From assembly GCA_009746045.1 (NCBI GenBank), contig RPFO01000299.1, positions 846,807-910,806 on the forward strand: a stretch of 64,000 nt of DNA, read 5' to 3'. The stretch comes from Mesostigma viride (lineage: Eukaryota; Streptophyta; Mesostigmatophyceae; Mesostigmatales; Mesostigmataceae). Shown piece by piece: positions 21,683-35,060 of this stretch; positions within the stretch are counted from its first letter, which is position 1; each line of letters opens with the position of its first letter. The notes beneath the pieces are model-generated. The model was not told where the DNA came from. It ran no database searches and saw nothing but the letters and a program-made list of their open reading frames with translations. The translations under genes were made by a program, and so were the position numbers.

Positions 21683-24600
21683 ATGGAGGACGCGCGGGCC
21701 TGGGAAGCACGCTGGGTGGCAAAGCGCACAGCGGCAACCGCATTCGCAGAAGAATCTCTGGCAGCAAAGGTACGTCGGACCCCTCACAAGACGGCTGCCA
21801 TGGGAATTAATGAATATAGTAGCTGAGAACGCATATGCGTATATGTCGTCGCCAGGGGACGCTGTCGCAGACTATAGCTTCTCGCAAAGGTTTGAGGGGA
21901 TTCATAAAACGTATTGTGGCAAGGATGATGTGGGTATGGTTGTGTTCACCCTATCGTCGCAGTTGACCACCCTATCGTCGCAGCGGCATCACAGCGCTCA
22001 AAAGCTGAGGGGCCGCCATGCAATGTCCCTGTACTTTTTATTGCGCAGATAAGGAAGCGTTGTAGTGAGCACCATGTTGCATGGGTTGCATTCGTTATAC
22101 TGCCTGTAGATAGTGGCCACGACTAGTTTATTTGAGCTTACCCTTGTTGTAATGATGTGACAATACTTCAATGTGGTGAGCCAACCATGCTTGATATGAT
22201 CTGCTGCGTGCAAGCTGCCATAATACCGTGATCCTGTTGGATGATCCTACTTGGTTCCCTGTCCTCCATTGCCCATGTTTTTTGCCCATGTCAGTTAGCG
22301 CAGTTTATGATGTGTTGTTTTGTTGTTGAGCTGGGTTGGCATAGGCCTTACACTCTAACCCGGGGGAAACAGAGAAAATGCTGGTTAGGCACGTGAGTGC
22401 TACCGTCAGTGTTCACATAGTTGCCATGCACCCAGTGCATTGTCGTGTCTGCCTCGTCATCTGCCGGCTCACCGTGGCAGCGTTGATTTCTGACTTTCCC
22501 TTGTTGTAATGATGTGACAATACTTCAATGTGGTGAGCCAACCATGCTTGATATAATTTACTGCACGCAAGCTGCCATAATACCGTGATCCAGTTGGATG
22601 ATCCTACTTGGTTCCTTGTCCTCCATTGGCCATGTTTGTTGCCCATGTCAGTTAGGGCAGTTTAGGATGTGTTGTTTTGTTGTTTACCTTGGTTGGCATA
22701 GGCCTTACACTCTAACCCGGGGGAAACAGAGAAAATGCTGGTTAGGCACGTGAGTGCTACCGTCAGTGTTCACATAGTTGCCATGCACCCAGTGCATTGT
22801 CGTGTCTGCCCCATCATCTGCCGGCTCACCGTGGCAGCGTTGATTTCTGACTTTCCCTTGTTGTAATGATGTGACAATACTTCAATGTGGTGAGCCAACC
22901 ATGCTTGATATAATTTACTGCACGCAAGCTGCCATAATACCGTGATCCAGTTGGATGATCCTACTTGGTTCCTTGTCCTCCATTGGCCATGTTTGTTGCC
23001 CATGTCAGTTAGGGCAGTTTAGGATGTGTTGTTTTGTTGTTTACCTTGGTTGGCATAGGCCTTACACTCTAACCCGGGGGAAACAGAGAAAATGCTGGTT
23101 AGGCACGTGAGTGCTACCGTCAGTGTTCACATAGTTGCCATGCACCCAGTGCATTGTCGTGTCTGCCCCATCATCTGCCGGCTCACCGTGGCAGCGTTGA
23201 TTTCTGACTTTCCCTTGTTGTAATGATGTGACAATACTTCAATGTGGTGAGCCAACCATGCTTGATATAATTTACTGCACGCAAGCTGCCATAATACCGT
23301 GATCCAGTTGGATGATCCTACTTGGTTCCTTGTCCTCCATTGGCCATGTTTGTTGCCCATGTCAGTTAGGGCAGTTTAGGATGTGTTGTTTTGTTGTTTA
23401 CCTTGGTTGGCATAGGCCTTACACTCTAACCCGGGGGAAACAGAGAAAATGCTGGTTAGGCACGTGAGTGCTACCGTCAGTGTTCACATTGTTGCCATGC
23501 ACCCAGTGCATTGTCGTGTCTGCCTCATCATCTGCCGGCTCACCGTGGCAGCGTTGATTTCTGACTTGTTCCCCCGCTCCGCATGCGTTGGGATTCCGTT
23601 TTGGCGTTGCCGTTGAATACAGGTGAGGGAATGCAAAGAACCGCTTCACTTCTCTGAAGCATCAGCAAAGTTTGACGTACACGGCGACCCATGGAAGCGT
23701 GAGGCGGGGGCAATATACATGGAACAGGAATTGAAAAAATGGCATCAACAAAATCCCAAGCTGTGGAGCAGCCTGAAATTTGTAAAGAATGGAGTTGTGA
23801 CCACCACACTTCAGGGAAGTGTAGCGGTGAGTCACTCTCTTATTTTAGTTGGTGGCAATTTATTGCTGTGATGCAGGCTGCCATGCCAGCAGTCTTCCCT
23901 AATGTGTGTGGTAGGAGTACAAGACAAAGGCAGTTATGGTGCTGGCCCCTGCACTGACCCTGCCGCTACATGGTTGGTAATGTTGCTGCTTGGTTGGCTT
24001 TCCTTTGACGTGCATATCGTCCAATTTCGGTAATGCAGAAAGAACGCCTAAGGAAGCACATCATTACCTGGAGCAGCAAGCGAGAGGCAGCAGAAAAGAG
24101 AGAGGAAGAGAGTGAAAGAGAGGCGGCGAAGAAGCGCGAGGAACAGGATCGGAAAGGCAAGAGGCAGCGGGTGGAGGAACATGGCAACGAAGCCAGCGGC
24201 AGAGAGGAGCTGCGAGCAAGCATGTCAACTGCGGTGGATGCAGACGTGGGGGAGGCACATGCGGGGCAAGCATGTGTAGGCCTGGAAATCGTGCCAGGGC
24301 CCACCGTGATTGCAATTGCCGAGTTCCTGCTGAAGCGAGCACTGGCCTCATTGCCGCAGTTGGCAGCCAAGGACGCGAGCATCACGGAAGTGGATGCTTT
24401 GTGCAAGGAAGAAAACTCGGGATCGGGGAGTCCAGCGGTGGACCTGATGAACAACACAGCCTGTGCCCTTGCAAATGCCGCGCTGCAGTTGGTCTCCAAC
24501 TCCGTCCATGTTGATGGCAAGGTCAGTGGTGGCACAGTTTCTTCCTGTTTTGGGTATGACGCATAAATAATTGCCCCTTGTATGTACGGGTGCGGTCGAT

Positions 24601-27077
24601 TGGCCTCCCTCCAGCAACATTGCAACATCCGTTACTGACGTCCACTGCATGTGGCGGATGCGTTCCTTCTGCATGGGGTTTGCCTTGTGTGCCGTTATTG
24701 CGCAGGGTGTCGTCAGTACATCGGATGCACTGGGGCCCCAGGCCGGTCAGGGGGGCATTCCAGCGGAGCAGCAAGCGAGTACATTGACACAGGAGGGGAC
24801 AAGGCAGGCCGAGGTGGGGGGCAACACCGGGGGGGCGGCAGCACCGGTGGAGCGGGGGAAGCAGGAGGAGGCGGGGGAAGCCAAGCCTGAGGGGGGTTGC
24901 GCCGGGGGGGAGGCAGCGAAGGTGGAGCGGGGGAAGCAGGAGGAGGCGGGGGAAGCCAAGGACGAGGAGGGGAGCAGCGCCGGGGGGAGGCAGCGAAGGT
25001 GGAGCGGGGGAAGCAGGAGGAGGGGGGGAAGCCAAGGACGAGGAGGGGAGCAGCGCCGGGGGGAGGCAGCGAAGGTGGAGCGGGGGAAGCAGGAGGAGGA
25101 GGGGAAAGCCAAGGCCGAGGAGGGGAGCAGCGCCGGGGGGAGGCAGCGAAGGTGGAGCGGGGGAAGCAGGAGGGGGCGGGGGAAGCCAAGGACGAGGAGG
25201 GGAGCAGCGACGGGGGGAGGCAGCGAAGGTGGAGCGGGGAAGCAGGAGGAGGCGGGGAAAGCCAAGGACGAGGAGGGGAGCAGCGCCGGGGGGGAGGCAG
25301 CGAAGGTGGAGCAGGTGAAGCAGGAGGCGGGGGAAGCCAAGGACGAGGAGGGGAGCAGCGCCGGGGGGGAGGCAGCGAAGGTGGAGCAGGTGAAGCAGGA
25401 GGAGGGGAAAGCCAAGGCGGAGGAGGGGAGCAGCGCCGGGGGGGAGGCAGCGAAGGTGGAGTGGGTGAAGCAGGAGGAGGGGGGGAAGCCAAGGACGAGG
25501 AGGGGGTCAAGACCAGAGGGGCGGCAGCAAAGGGGAAGCGGGTGATGCAGGAGGAGGGGGGGAAGCCAAGCCTGAGGAGGGGGTCAAGACCAGAGGGGCG
25601 GCAGCAAAGGGGAAGCGGGTGAAGCAGGAGGAGGCGGGGAAGGGCAAGGCCGAGGAGGGGAGCAGCGCCGGGGGGGCGGAAGCAAAGGTGGAGCAGGGGA
25701 AACAGGGTCAGGCGGGGAAGGGCAAGGCCGAGGAGGGGAGCAGCGCCGGGGGGGCGGAAGCAAAGGTGGAGCAGGGGAAACAGGGTCAGGCGGGGAAGGG
25801 CAAGGCCGAGGAGGGGAGCAGCGCCGGGGGGGCGGAAGCAAAGGTGGAGCAGGGGAAACAGGGTCAGGCGGGGAAGGGCAAGGCCAAGAAGGGGGGGAAG
25901 ACAGGAGGGAAGACAGCAAAGGGCAAGCATGGGAAGAAGGTGACTCCGTTAATCGTGGTGTCGAGTGAGGAGGAGGAGGAGGAGGAGGAGGAGGAGGAGG
26001 CGGAGCCGAGGAAGGTAGCGACCGATGAGGAGAAGAGCAAGGAAACATACTGTCAGTTCTGCAAGAAGACCGCTAAAGTTTATCATGAACACAAGGACGA
26101 GCGTCTGTACCCAAACAGAATCACCTTCACCAACTTTGCATCAGGCTGCCATGTGGACGCAGGTATCATGTTTGTCTGGGCGTTGATCCTCGCGTCCTAC
26201 TGGGGACGCATGTGGGGGCTGATTTTGATAGGGGGGAGAGCGCGTGGAGAGGACCACTGCAGTGAACGATGCGAGGTGGGATGGCTGCTGATGCAGTGTG
26301 TGTGGTACCTAGCCTTTTCCAAGCCGGACAATGAGGATTTGTACCAAGCCAAGCTGGATGAGGCAAGGGACTTGCTACGAGATGCGCTTGCGAGGGTATC
26401 CACAGATGTGAACCCAACGGGAAAGGGCGTCCCAGATGCAACGGTGAGACTGTTGCTTGACCATGTCAAATTTTGTGGCATCAAAGAGGGCAACTGGATG
26501 TGCAAGCCCCCCCGCGTCACCGAGGAGCCAGCTTTTTTACTTCTCGACCTCTCGTATCGCGAAGAAGCTCACCCCACGCCGCTGTCCGTCACCGACCGCA
26601 TCAAAAAAGCGTGCCAGTCATCGCTGTGGGCACATACAAAGCACGCCACGGAAGGTGAGCAGTATCCTGAACCACTGTGCTTCCACCCGCGCACGTTCCT
26701 ATTCGACGTCCCACCCCCATTCCTGGCCTTCTGCAACCTCCACAACTGGAAATTCCTGCCATGCAGGAAGTACAAGGGAGGGGATGTGCCAGTGATAGTG
26801 GAGGGGGTGCAGTTGATGGTGGATGGGGGCAAGATGTGCACAGTCACATTGCACCTATGGGCGCTCATCCGGTTTCATAGTTACAAACATTTCACGGCGC
26901 TGCTACCCGCTAGCAGCAGGGGGTGTGGAAAACTGGAATGAGCACGACGGGATAGCGGCGAAGGGCAACAACGGAGAGCCCCTGGCAAGGGTGCGGCCCG
27001 TGGGAAACGTGACCACATACCTCGAGCAATGGGGCTACCACATCGTGGCTGCGGGATACCAGGTTATACCTAGCTGA
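21683..27077 (+). CDS. Coiled-coil / acidic repeat protein with a USP-like cysteine-peptidase C-terminus
   Basis: Four exons join in phase 0: 21683-21769 (ATG start; MEDARAWEARWVAKR; donor GTACGT), 23623-23826, 24039-24521 (charged KREAAEKREEESEREAAKKR helix), and 24706-27077. The last exon has a roughly 60-bp repeat (GEAAKVERGKQEEAGEAK), a Glu run, then CQFCKKTAKVYHEH. The final domain has FASGCHVDAGIMFVWALI, DVPPPFLAFCNL, and HSYKHFTALLPA followed, one frame away, by NWNEHDGI. This Cys...HFTA...W..HDG order resembles the papain-like (USP-fold) domain seen in transposon-encoded proteins; the Cys and His are the candidate catalytic residues (inference). G-run length differences break the frame several times in the repeat and once near 26920. 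Confidence 0.6.
22070..23575. repeat. 357-bp tandem repeat, about 4 copies, in intron 1 of the peptidase-like gene
   Basis: The stretch TTGTTGTAATGATGTGACAA recurs at about 22144, 22502, 22859 and 23216. Copies 2-4 are almost identical, and the first is diverged (for example GATCTGCTGCGTGC in place of AATTTACTGCACGC). The repeats lie wholly inside the 21770-23622 intron. Confidence 0.93.
24790..25890 (+). repeat. Coding minisatellite with variable G runs
   Basis: About 17 units of roughly 60 bp built on GCCAAGGACGAGGAGGGGAG plus a 6- or 7-G run, in the fourth exon of the peptidase-like gene. Three further GGCGGAAGCAAAGGTGGAGC units occur at 25670-25860. Confidence 0.85.
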
Positions 27078-27396
27078 GGTTATCCCACGAGACGCCCCAC
27101 CCACTTTCCACGCAGCCTGCTCTACAGCTGTAGGTGCACCAAGGGCACCTGCACCAGCATGATCTCTCAGAGCTCAAGGGGGGCCTGGCATGGGGTGGAA
27201 AATCAGCATGGCTATACAAAGGCTAGGGCATGGCTTCTCATCAGAGAGTGACTCTCTGCATTCGCAGCGCTGGGCTAAATTCTGATAATGCATCATCCTG
27301 ATAATGCACACATGTCACCATTGTCTCAGTTAATGCAATATGCAAGACACATTAATTAATTAATAAATTAGGAACATAACTGTGGGAGTACATGTA
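27078..27396. other. Spacer after the peptidase-like gene
   Basis: I see no gene. It contains a CTGTAGGTGCACCAAGGGCA block that recurs at 28655-28740 and belongs to a dispersed repeat family. Confidence 0.5.
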
Positions 27397-29635
<2,239 letters not shown>

Positions 29636-29648
29636 ATTAAGTGTTTAC

Positions 29649-29974
29649 CTTTTTGTCATTCCGTGCAAACAGATCTTCACATGTACGTCAGCGTTGCAAG
29701 TAGCGCAGCAGCAATTCTTTTTGGGACAAGCTTCGTCTAAAAGTATAGTTTTGTTAGGATCCGAAGTCTGAACGTCCCGGCTGTGACCGCTGGTTGTCTC
29801 TGGCACCACAATAACGTTGGCGCCTGGCGTCATTGGGATCGATGAGTCATTGGGATCACACGACGCACTTCCCTTACTGCCAGGAGGACCACTCGGGCGC
29901 GTTTTCTTCATAGGACCCTTTCCCTTGCTGCCGCCAGCCGAAGCGGCTCCATTATGCTTGGGCTTTCGAGCCAT
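29649..29974 (-). CDS. First exon of a Cys-rich gene (remainder not found)
   Basis: ATG at 29974 (or 30001) opens a Lys/Gly/Pro-rich stretch (MARKPKHNGAASAGGSKGKG), then polar sequence, then a cysteine cluster KKNCCCATCNADVHVKICLH that could bind zinc. The frame runs to a good splice donor (AAAAG followed by GTAAAC at 29648). The intron begins with the (CAGG)n tract. I find no later exon in the expected direction. Its head-to-head partner may have been the 51465 gene before the sequence between them was inserted (inference). Confidence 0.45.
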
Positions 29975-30141
29975 ACCTCGCGTCTTTCCTGTTGAAAACA
30001 CCCGTGTGTCCTGCGAAATAACACAGCCGCTCAGCCGGTGATCAACGTTAAGCTACGCCGGCAGCTTCCCCCCCTCCCTATAAAGATTTATCCAACTATT
30101 ATTATTAAAAACCAACAGAGAATACCTGCTTGCATTGGAGG

Positions 30142-30670
30142 CACTATGTACTCCACACTATGTACTCTTGGAGTACATAGTGTGGATTACATAGTCACTC
30201 CTTCCTATGTAATAAGGGCGTGTCTCACCGCGTCGGCAGTCCCCTATTCGGAAATCCCGGATCATATGTACTCCGGACTATGTACTCTTGGAGTACATAG
30301 TCACTCCGGACTATGTACTCTTGGAGTACATAGTCCGGAGTACATAGTCACTCCTTCCTATGTAATACGGGCGTGTCTCACCGCGTCGGCAGTCCCCTAT
30401 TCGGAAATCCCGGATCATATGTACTCCGGACTATGTACTCTTGGAGTACATAGTCACTCCGGACTATGTACTCTTGGAGTACATAGTCCGGAGTACATAG
30501 TCACTCCTTCCTATGTAATACGGGCGTGTCTCACCGCGTCGGCAGTCCCCTATTCGGAAATCCCGGATCATATGTACTCCGGACTATGTACTCTTGGAGT
30601 ACATAGTGTGCCACCCTATGTACTCTTGGAGTACATAGGGTGGAGTACATAGTCACTCCTTCCTATGTAA
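30142..30670 (+). repeat. Palindrome array, left (CTATGTACTC..GAGTACATAG)
   Basis: Two and a half units of about 180 bp, each with one or two CTATGTACTCTTGGAGTACA-type hairpins, CTCCTTCCTATGTAATACGG, and CCGCGTCGGCAGTCCCCTAT. The array begins CACTATGTACTC at 30142. It recurs inverted at 50950-51235. Confidence 0.88.
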
Positions 30671-30684
30671 TACGGGGGTGTAAT

Positions 30685-32503
30685 TTCTGAGCTATCTGCT
30701 CATTTTATAGTTATGTTGCGGCGGGCTCAAAGGGGGCCGATCTGCCGCCTGTAGCGTAGCTCTACCGTACGTCACCTACACCATGTTAGGTGCTTGTTGT
30801 TACTTAGGACTAGAGAGAGAAAGGGACCGGCGGTGCGCCGGTACTAGTGCCTACTGGCAACCGTGCCCGCCCTTGATTGAGGGGGGCGCGGCGCCTTGAG
30901 ACATGTGCTTTGTTTTCCATTTTCACACCGTACTTAGAGTGGTGTGGTGAACGTAGGGAGGCCTTTTTGCAGCTTCGCAACTTGATCCCAGCATTTGCTG
31001 GCAAGGTCGGCTGGCCGCTATGGCGGCTGCGCTGAATGTAAGACGATGCTATCGGCCTCTCCGGGCGTGGAGAGGCCTGGAATAAAAGTCTTTATGATCG
31101 CCACCTACCGTTACAGGCCACGGTAATGGTTGTTGGGTGGGGGGCTCTACGATTTGAGTAAAAGGGTGTGATTTCCGGCGCTGGGCCCACTGACGATTCC
31201 CCTCTACCCCTGGGTGCGGCAAGCAGCTTCCTGACACTGGGGAAGCTGCGTTTTTTAGTCGGACAACGTCAGGGAAGGAGCCATACAGGCCAGGGCCAGC
31301 GGCTACGGTGGAAAGAATCACAGGTGGAGGCGAATCTGCCTTAAACGTGGAAATGGCTAGCGCGGGGTGCCAGGGTAGCCCATAACTACCAGGAGCCTGA
31401 CAGCGGACCCGATCTTTCGGCCTGTGGCCAGACGGGAGTTTCGGGGAGGATGCGGGGCTGGAGCGAATCTTGGTGGGAGGAGCGCGCTCTTCATAATTGC
31501 CCAGTTTTTCAGCAAAGGCAGCGGCTGCCGTGGGTCGGGGGGGGGTCCTGTCGGCATGGGTAGGTCGGCAGGCACTCTGTACCCTCTCGGCGCTCCGGCG
31601 AGCAGGCCCCTTCTGCCCTTGGCGATAAGGGAGAGGTGGGAAGCTGCGGAAAACCGTGGGTATTCATGCGCACTTACAAAAAATCTGGTTAAGAAACTCT
31701 ACAGTGCCTGGCAAGCCTGGAAAAAAATGTCCCCTCGCGGGGGGCGCGTGAAAACGCAACGGGCTCCGCTACGCCCGCCCAAAGGCGGCGGGCTCCGCTT
31801 TGCCTTTGCCGTTTTCACGCGCCCCCCACGAGGGGGGGGTGCGTGTGGAACCCGGCAGTGCGGTCCAGCTTTGTTTTAAGAAAATGCATTATATACCATA
31901 ATAAAGCTCCACTCGGCTGCGGCTGCGCCAAGGCTCGTGACACCATGGCGATGGTGAGCCTTGGCGCTAGGAGGTCCGCAGCCATCATTATCACCACGAT
32001 GGGGGGTAATGGAGCCAGTGGCAGTGGCTCTACCCTCGGGAAATCCCAGCGGCTTTGCCGGTGGGCTGGTGATGGTGGTTGGGTGAGCTGGAGACGTTCC
32101 CAGGTGGCATAAGTCCTAAAGCGGCAGCACTGGGATGCGCCCCTCTAAAAAGGGGAACGCATGTGGCTCCGCCCTGCGTCCGCCGGGAGACCGTAGCGGC
32201 CACACGGGGGCGGGAAGGGGGCATCATCATGCCAACAAGAGCCCAGCATTCCAAGTGGTTGCGTTCCTACCACCAGGGCTGGAAACGGCCTGGGTGGCCA
32301 GAGATGGTGATGTGGGACAAGATTGGACCAAGGGGGCATGTGCTGGGCCCCAGCATGGTGAACTGGCCTAACTTGACAATGACTTGTACAATGATTTTGA
32401 GGGTGTGGCTAGGCTCAACTGTTAAAGCCTGCACACACTTATTGTAATAAACTTGTTTCTCTGGTAGGAAGGCACTCCAATGGACCTTAGCTTCAGCACC
32501 TAT
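30685..32503 (+). repeat. Dispersed repeat, long copy (about 1.8 kb)
   Basis: Starts TTTCTGAGCTATCTGCTCAT and ends at a CTTCAGCACCTAT edge. It carries a long hairpin of a coding-like GC segment (about 31738-31833, GGGGCGCGTGAAAACG and complement) and an AATAAAC near the end. No protein motif is recognised. It is followed directly by a shorter copy, and a relative lies in an intron of CACTA 1 (8451-8870). Confidence 0.75.
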
Positions 32504-33013
32504 TTTCTGAGCTATCTGCTCATTTTATAGTTATGTTGCGGCGGGCTCAAAGGGGGCCGATCTGCCGCCTGTAGCGTAGCTCTACCGTACGTCACCTACA
32601 CCATGTTAGGTGCTTGTTGTTACTTAGGACTAGAGAGAGAAAGGGACCGGCGGTGCGCCGGTACTAGTGCCTACTGGCAACCGTGCCCGCCCTTGATTGA
32701 GGGGGGCGCGGCGCCTTGAGACATGTGCTTTGTTTTCCATTTTCACACCGTACTTAGAGTGGTGTGGTGAACGTAGGGAGGCCTTTTTGCAGCTCCCACC
32801 CACCCACCCTCGCTGCTGTTGGGGACAAGATTGGACCAAGGGGGCATGTGCTGGGCCCCAGCATGGTGAACTGGCCTAACTTGACAATGACTTGTACAAT
32901 GATTTTGAGGGTGTGGCTAGGCTCAACTGTTAAAGCCTGCACACACTTATTGTAATAAACTTGTTTCTCTGGTAGGAAGGCACTCCAATGGACCTTAGCT
33001 TCAGCACCTATTC
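32504..33013 (+). repeat. Dispersed repeat, short copy with internal deletion
   Basis: Repeats both ends of the previous feature (30685-30993 and 32318-32503) and lacks the middle of about 1.3 kb. Tandem arrangement with the long copy. Confidence 0.85.
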
Positions 33014-33170
33014 ATATGTAATCATGTGTAATCATCGGTAAAAATCGGTAATCATTTGTCATTTTTTGGTAATCATGTACGTGTAATCATGTGTAATCAT
33101 GTGTAATCATCGGTAAAAATCGGTAATCATTTGTCCTTTTTTGGTAATCATTTCGGTCAGGGTCACGTGT
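33014..33170 (+). repeat. GTAATCAT-rich tandem repeat
   Basis: About twelve GTAATCAT words and two copies of a block with CATCGGTAAAAATCGGTAAT. Confidence 0.85.
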
Positions 33171-33316
33171 GCTTGTCTGCATGATCGATCGTCCAGACAA
33201 GCTGCACTGCCCCCAAGACCCTAAGTTACACAAGATGATGTTGTTGGGTGTTGAAATGGAACAACGAAGGTCGAAAGCCTGCGCTTAATGTAAATTATTA
33301 ATTACGAGCGACCACC

Positions 33317-34759
33317 ATGGAAAGTCCCGTTACAGCCACAATGGAAAATCCCGTTGACATCGCGCAAAAACAGGAAAAGAGAAAGCGGCAAGTGGCCGAA
33401 GCAGTCCGCCGGTGGCGGTTGAAAAAGAGGGGGAAGAAGAGGGGGACGACTCAATGCATACGTAGTCAGGCGATGGAGGGTGGCAACGCCGCTCCCCCTA
33501 TTCGTCAAGACAACGTCGGTGCGAGAAGCACCATAATGCCTGGGCGTGATGGGTTGCACGCTTTCCGGCCAGTGCCCGGGGCTGCGAGTGTCGCCCGCCC
33601 CACGGCTATCCCCGCCTGTGCTGCAGTTCGCCCCGTCAACCCCGCTGTGATGACTCGCGACGTTGCCGTGTCGCCACTTTGTTTGGCTACCATCCCAGAT
33701 CCCCCGCTGGCACCCACCGGGGCATGCCATTCGGTGCACACCAAGGAAGCATTGCACAGCAAAGGACATACCGGCGTTGCACGTGCACAAGATGCTTCCA
33801 AGCGTCCCGACGCCTGCTGCGGTACACCGAATGCGTGGGAAGCAATGCAGGCCAGGCTGGCAGAGATGACCACCTGTGCAGAAACCCGGGACATTGTTGA
33901 GCGGGGCCTGATGCGGTACCCCCACGTGAGTTTGGGGAAGCGCTTAGGCGCCGGCCTCTTTGGGTCTGTGCACCTTGTCAAGTCCACTTTACCTGGCTTT
34001 GACCATCCTCTGGTCGTGAAAGTGGCAAAGATCCCGCGCGCCACAAACCTCGTGCACATACAGCAGGTAATTGTGGATCTGAGTGCTGGAGTGGCCAGGG
34101 AAGCTGCTCTCATGACCATTGCGGGGCGTCGAGAGGGCACCTGTCCACGTGTCGCAGGATTGTGGGCCCCAGTTGAGACTGTAGGTGGCATAGTCATGGA
34201 GATGGTGACGGGTGACTTGAAGGCTGCCCGTGATGCCTCCGAATACAACCGTCCCTTTGATGTGCGCACGCCTCCCATCTTGGCGAAGTGCGCCAAAGTT
34301 TTATCCAATTTGCACTCGGTTGGAATCATTCATAACGATCTTAAGTGTGACAACTTTTTGTACAAGGTCGAGGAGGGCACGGCGGAGCCAACCATCTACA
34401 TTGGAGACCTGGGCCAGGCAACCAGAGTGAACGAGATGGCGCCCATGCGTGTGCCGGGGCAGTCCCGGTGGCACCCGGCCACGGTCTTGCATCCAAGTGC
34501 AAAGGCCTTGAGGGGAACGATACAAGCTCGGCCAGAGCACGATGTTTATGCTTTCTTGGTCATGGTGGACGACCTGTTCAGGAGGTCGCCCAAGTGCTTT
34601 GTCCGCAAGGCAACGGACCCAGTTCTGTGGGAGCTGTGTAGGAAGATTGCTTTTCGACAACAATACAAGCACGATATTGTGTTACCTGACATGGCCGGGC
34701 TGGCGGACATGTTCCACAAAGCCCGCATATTCGTGCCCGATGCTTACCCCAAGCAGTAA
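33317..34759 (+). CDS. Protein kinase-like protein, intronless, 480 residues
   Basis: A basic N-terminus (RKRQVAEAVRRWRLKKRGKK) and a low-complexity linker precede a kinase domain from about residue 200. The Gly-rich loop LGKRLGAGLFGSVHLV, the Lys of PLVVKVAK, the catalytic loop IIHNDLKCDNFL (HxD with Asn for Arg) and IGDLGQA (DLG for DFG) are all in place. This keeps the Lys, catalytic Asp, Asn and metal-binding Asp, so it could be active. The missing HRD arginine suggests no RD-type activation-loop control. It lies alone within the giant element and is probably cargo. The part encoding about residues 391-446 is duplicated downstream (34764-34932). Confidence 0.82.
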   Translation: MESPVTATMENPVDIAQKQEKRKRQVAEAVRRWRLKKRGKKRGTTQCIRSQAMEGGNAAPPIRQDNVGARSTIMPGRDGLHAFRPVPGAASVARPTAIPACAAVRPVNPAVMTRDVAVSPLCLATIPDPPLAPTGACHSVHTKEALHSKGHTGVARAQDASKRPDACCGTPNAWEAMQARLAEMTTCAETRDIVERGLMRYPHVSLGKRLGAGLFGSVHLVKSTLPGFDHPLVVKVAKIPRATNLVHIQQVIVDLSAGVAREAALMTIAGRREGTCPRVAGLWAPVETVGGIVMEMVTGDLKAARDASEYNRPFDVRTPPILAKCAKVLSNLHSVGIIHNDLKCDNFLYKVEEGTAEPTIYIGDLGQATRVNEMAPMRVPGQSRWHPATVLHPSAKALRGTIQARPEHDVYAFLVMVDDLFRRSPKCFVRKATDPVLWELCRKIAFRQQYKHDIVLPDMAGLADMFHKARIFVPDAYPKQ

Positions 34760-34763
34760 CCGT

Positions 34764-34932
34764 GTTGCATCCCAAGTGCAAAGGCCTTGAGGGGAACGCT
34801 ACAAGCTCAGCCAGGGCACGATGTTTATGCTTTCTTCGTCATGGTGGACGATCTGTTCAGGAGGTTGCCCAAGTGCTTTGTCCGCAAGTCAACAGACCCA
34901 CTTCTCCATGAGGTGTGTAGAAAGATTGCTTA
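34764..34932 (+). pseudogene. Partial duplicate of the kinase gene
   Basis: Repeats 34487-34654 with roughly ten substitutions, starting 5 bp after the kinase stop codon. It encodes only the stretch from before DVYAFLVMVDDLF to the RKIA block. Because it is diverged, it is an old tandem duplication or the remnant of a second kinase copy. Confidence 0.85.
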
Positions 34933-35060
34933 CATCTGTACAGTATGATTACCCCATATTCATCTTAAGTGGAAGGACATATGCTACTCGTGCATGTGGT
35001 GTGTGCCCGAGTAGGTGGCAGTTTACATTCCCCCACCTGCAGGAAGTAGCCCAGAGTGTA

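Noticed and set aside
23966-26048. Pro/Ser/Leu-rich minus-strand frames
   Set aside because: Shadows of the plus-strand acidic repeat, with no splice or start support.
30142-30670. CRISPR-like array
   Set aside because: The palindromic units are not regular repeat-spacer pairs, and the DNA is eukaryotic.
31424-31879. 151-codon frame in the dispersed repeat
   Set aside because: Composition follows a GC-rich hairpin region. No recognisable domain, and it is lost in the short copy.
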